A DNA stretch of 9,870 bases. Source: Clostridiales bacterium (GTDB lineage Bacteria > Bacillota > Sulfobacillia > UBA995 > UBA9673). Numbering within the stretch: position 1 is the stretch's first letter; every line of letters begins with the position of its first letter. The position numbers and the translations under genes are program-made. Below are positions 6,655 through 9,870 of the stretch, piece after piece. The stretch is from assembly GCA_003541445.1 (NCBI GenBank), contig DPMO01000170.1, forward strand, positions 1 to 9,870. The letters run 5' to 3'. The notes below the pieces were generated by a model. The model was not told the DNA's origin. It worked only from the letters and a program-made list of their open reading frames with translations, and ran no database searches.

Positions 6655-7497
6655 GTGTCCGTGGTCTCAATGAAGCAGCTCCTCGAGGCCGGGGTTCACT
6701 TCGGCCACCAGACCCGCCGCTGGAACCCTAAGATGCAGAGCTATATCTTCACGGAGCGCAACGGCATCTACATCATCGACCTCCAGAAGACCGTTCGCAG
6801 GCTCGAAGAGGCCTACAACTTCGTCCGGGACCTCGTCGCCGACGGAGGCACCCTTCTCTTCGTCGGGACCAAGAAGCAGGCTCAGGACACTATCGAGCAC
6901 GAGGCCGGACGGTGCGGGATGTTCTACGTCAACCAGCGATGGCTGGGGGGCATGCTGACGAACTTCTCCACCATCAAGACCCGTGTGGAAAGACTGCGTG
7001 AGCTCGAGGCCCTCATGGAGACGGACCAGCTCTCCCTGCTTCCCAAGAAGGAGCAGCGGCAGCTCCTCCACGAGAAGGCCAAGCTCGAGAAGTACCTCAA
7101 GGGCATCAAGGACATGTCCGAGCTTCCGGACGCGGTCTACATCGTGGACCCCCGTAGGGAGAACATCGCGGTCAAGGAGGCCAGGAGGCTCGAGATTCCT
7201 ATCGTGGCCATCGTGGACACGAACTGCGACCCTGATGAGATCGACTACGTCATCCCGGGGAACGACGACGCCATCCGCGCGGTCAAGCTCATCACCTCGC
7301 GCCTGGCTGATGCCGTGCTGGAAGGTCGGCAGATCGCCGCCGACCGGCAGGCCGAGGCGGAGGAGGAGGCTGCGTCTGGACCTCTGGAAGAGGTTCCGGG
7401 GGACGAAGGCTGGGTCCCGGAGGAAGAAGAGGGAGAAGGCGAGTCAGCGGAGGCACAGGACGAAGAGGAGCCGGTGGTGTCCGCGCTCGACAGCTAG
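6655..7497 (+). CDS. rpsB: 30S ribosomal protein S2
   Basis: Protein S2 of the small ribosomal subunit, bound at the head-body junction of 16S rRNA. The N-terminus [26 protein letters not shown] and the blocks [12 protein letters not shown] (69-80), [15 protein letters not shown] (93-107), a charged coiled-coil region (about 109-152), [13 protein letters not shown] (158-170) and [27 protein letters not shown] (183-209) are diagnostic. GTG 6655 is supported by GGGAGGTG 6 bp upstream and by the family's N-terminus. The protein is 280 residues. The part after about 226 is a disordered, strongly acidic tail rich in Glu, which is commonly variable in S2. It is the first gene of the operon, transcribed from the promoter at 6433-6461. 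Confidence 0.98.
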   Translation: MSVVSMKQLLEAGVHFGHQTRRWNPKMQSYIFTERNGIYIIDLQKTVRRLEEAYNFVRDLVADGGTLLFVGTKKQAQDTIEHEAGRCGMFYVNQRWLGGMLTNFSTIKTRVERLRELEALMETDQLSLLPKKEQRQLLHEKAKLEKYLKGIKDMSELPDAVYIVDPRRENIAVKEARRLEIPIVAIVDTNCDPDEIDYVIPGNDDAIRAVKLITSRLADAVLEGRQIAADRQAEAEEEAASGPLEEVPGDEGWVPEEEEGEGESAEAQDEEEPVVSALDS

Positions 7498-7544
7498 ACC
7501 GGGCGGGTCGGGTCGCGGGTCACCGGGTCTGGAGACGATGAGCG

Positions 7545-7566
7545 GGGCGGGCCGCAGGGCCCGCCC
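7545..7566 (+). other. Strong hairpin between rpsB and tsf (attenuator or processing site)
   Basis: GGGCGGGCC (7545-7553) pairs perfectly with GGCCCGCCC (7558-7566) across a GCAG loop. No T run follows (TGTCGTAGG), so it is not a standard intrinsic terminator. It lies in the only long gap (98 bp) inside the rpsB-uppS operon. It could lower downstream transcription, or protect or process the rpsB mRNA. Confidence 0.5.
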
Positions 7567-7595
7567 TGTCGTAGGGAAGAAGGGGGTAGCGGCCT

Positions 7596-9535
<1,940 letters not shown>

Positions 9536-9536
<1 letters not shown>

Positions 9537-9793
9537 TGGTCAGGGTTGCGGGGCCGTCTCTGGCCGACCTGGTCGGGTTGCCGCTCCCTGCCGCCTCCCG
9601 GCGGGTCGAGGAGGCGGGGCTGTCTGTGCGGGTCGTCTGGACACGGCCGCCGTGGCGGGGTCAAGGCGGAGGACAGGGCCGCGTGGTCCGGCTCAGAGAG
9701 CCCGAGCCCGGGGTGGTGGAACTGACCTGCGCCTGGGAGGTATATGAGCGTTCGGCGGGGAAAGCCGACGCGGACCGGGAGACCTGCCGGTAG
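9536..9793 (+). CDS. Small protein with a single PASTA-like domain
   Basis: An 85-residue ORF between frr and uppS that I cannot assign to a named gene. Residues 7-69 resemble one PASTA domain. PSLADLVGLPLPAASRRVEEAGLSV matches the usual pattern of P-LVG, an amphipathic helix and EAGL. GRVVRLREPEPGVVELTCAW matches the G-V--Q-P-PG-V strand pair. PASTA domains normally sit outside the cell on PBPs and PknB-type kinases, where they sense peptidoglycan or muropeptides. Here there is no signal peptide or membrane segment, so the product looks cytosolic. It has Cys65 and Cys84 and a polar tail. ATG 9536 overlaps the frr stop by one base (TGATG), so it depends on frr translation. Its position just before uppS hints at a cell-wall link, which is inference. 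The coding call is good and the domain call is from pattern only. Confidence 0.72.
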
Positions 9794-9814
9794 GCTCGTT
9801 TGGAGGGGGAGACC

Positions 9815-9870
9815 GTGGAGGCCGGCAAAGTTCCGCGGCACGTGGCCATCATCATGGACGGCAACGGCCG
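9815..9870 (+). CDS. uppS: Undecaprenyl diphosphate synthase, N-terminal fragment (runs off window)
   Basis: Cis-prenyltransferase that makes undecaprenyl diphosphate, the lipid carrier for peptidoglycan and other wall polymers. Only the first 18 codons or so are present, but VPRHVAIIMDGNGR is the diagnostic N-terminal motif and its Asp is the Mg-binding catalytic residue. GTG 9815 follows GGAGG (9802-9806) by 8 bp. TTG 9800 is a less likely in-frame alternative. The frame is the same as that of the preceding PASTA-like ORF, separated by one TAG and seven codons. The frr-uppS neighbourhood agrees with Firmicutes gene order. Confidence 0.93.
   Translation, partial: MEAGKVPRHVAIIMDGNG

Noticed and set aside
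6470..6673. 67-codon ORF in the rpsB leader running into the rpsB start
   Set aside because: Its GTG is within a few bases of the predicted transcript start, so it has no ribosome site, and its product resembles no known leader peptide.

Overview
This window comes from a high-GC bacterium, and its gene order is that of the Firmicutes (Bacillota). The order runs topA, an MFS transporter, xerC, hslV, hslU, codY, rpsB, tsf, pyrH, frr, a small PASTA-like gene, uppS. CodY is essentially restricted to Firmicutes, and topA/xerC(codV)/hslVU(clpQY)/codY followed later by rpsB-tsf-pyrH-frr-uppS is the Bacillus-type arrangement. The high GC, frequent GTG starts and strong GGAGG-type ribosome binding sites suggest one of the deep high-GC Firmicutes lineages (Symbiobacterium-, Thermaerobacter-, Limnochorda- or Moorella-like). 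I cannot name the genus from this sequence. All genes lie on the + strand.

Region 1 (1-2192) holds the 3' end of DNA topoisomerase I, with three C-terminal zinc fingers, followed by a 12-TM MFS transporter. The transporter sits where trmFO lies in B. subtilis.

Region 2 (2193-6353) begins with an extended -10 sigma-A-type promoter. It reads into a tightly packed operon of xerC (apparently starting at CTG), hslV, hslU and codY. The xerC/hslV and hslV/hslU junctions overlap by 4 bp. The operon ends at a GC-rich hairpin with a short T run, a probable terminator.

Region 3 (6354-9870) begins with a second, very good promoter (perfect TATAAT with an extended -10) and a structured leader of about 186 nt. 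It reads into rpsB, tsf, pyrH, frr, a one-domain PASTA-like ORF and the start of uppS. A strong hairpin without a U-tract lies between rpsB and tsf. From tsf onward the genes overlap or nearly touch.

The two operons combine chromosome-dimer resolution, ATP-dependent proteolysis and nutrient-sensing repression in the first, and translation factors, pyrimidine nucleotide supply and cell-wall lipid carrier synthesis in the second. Most of the window is conserved housekeeping sequence. The unusual points are the CTG start of xerC, the soluble PASTA-like protein before uppS, the variant ligand pocket and added cysteines of CodY, and the structured rpsB leader. I see no mobile element, CRISPR array, tRNA or rRNA.
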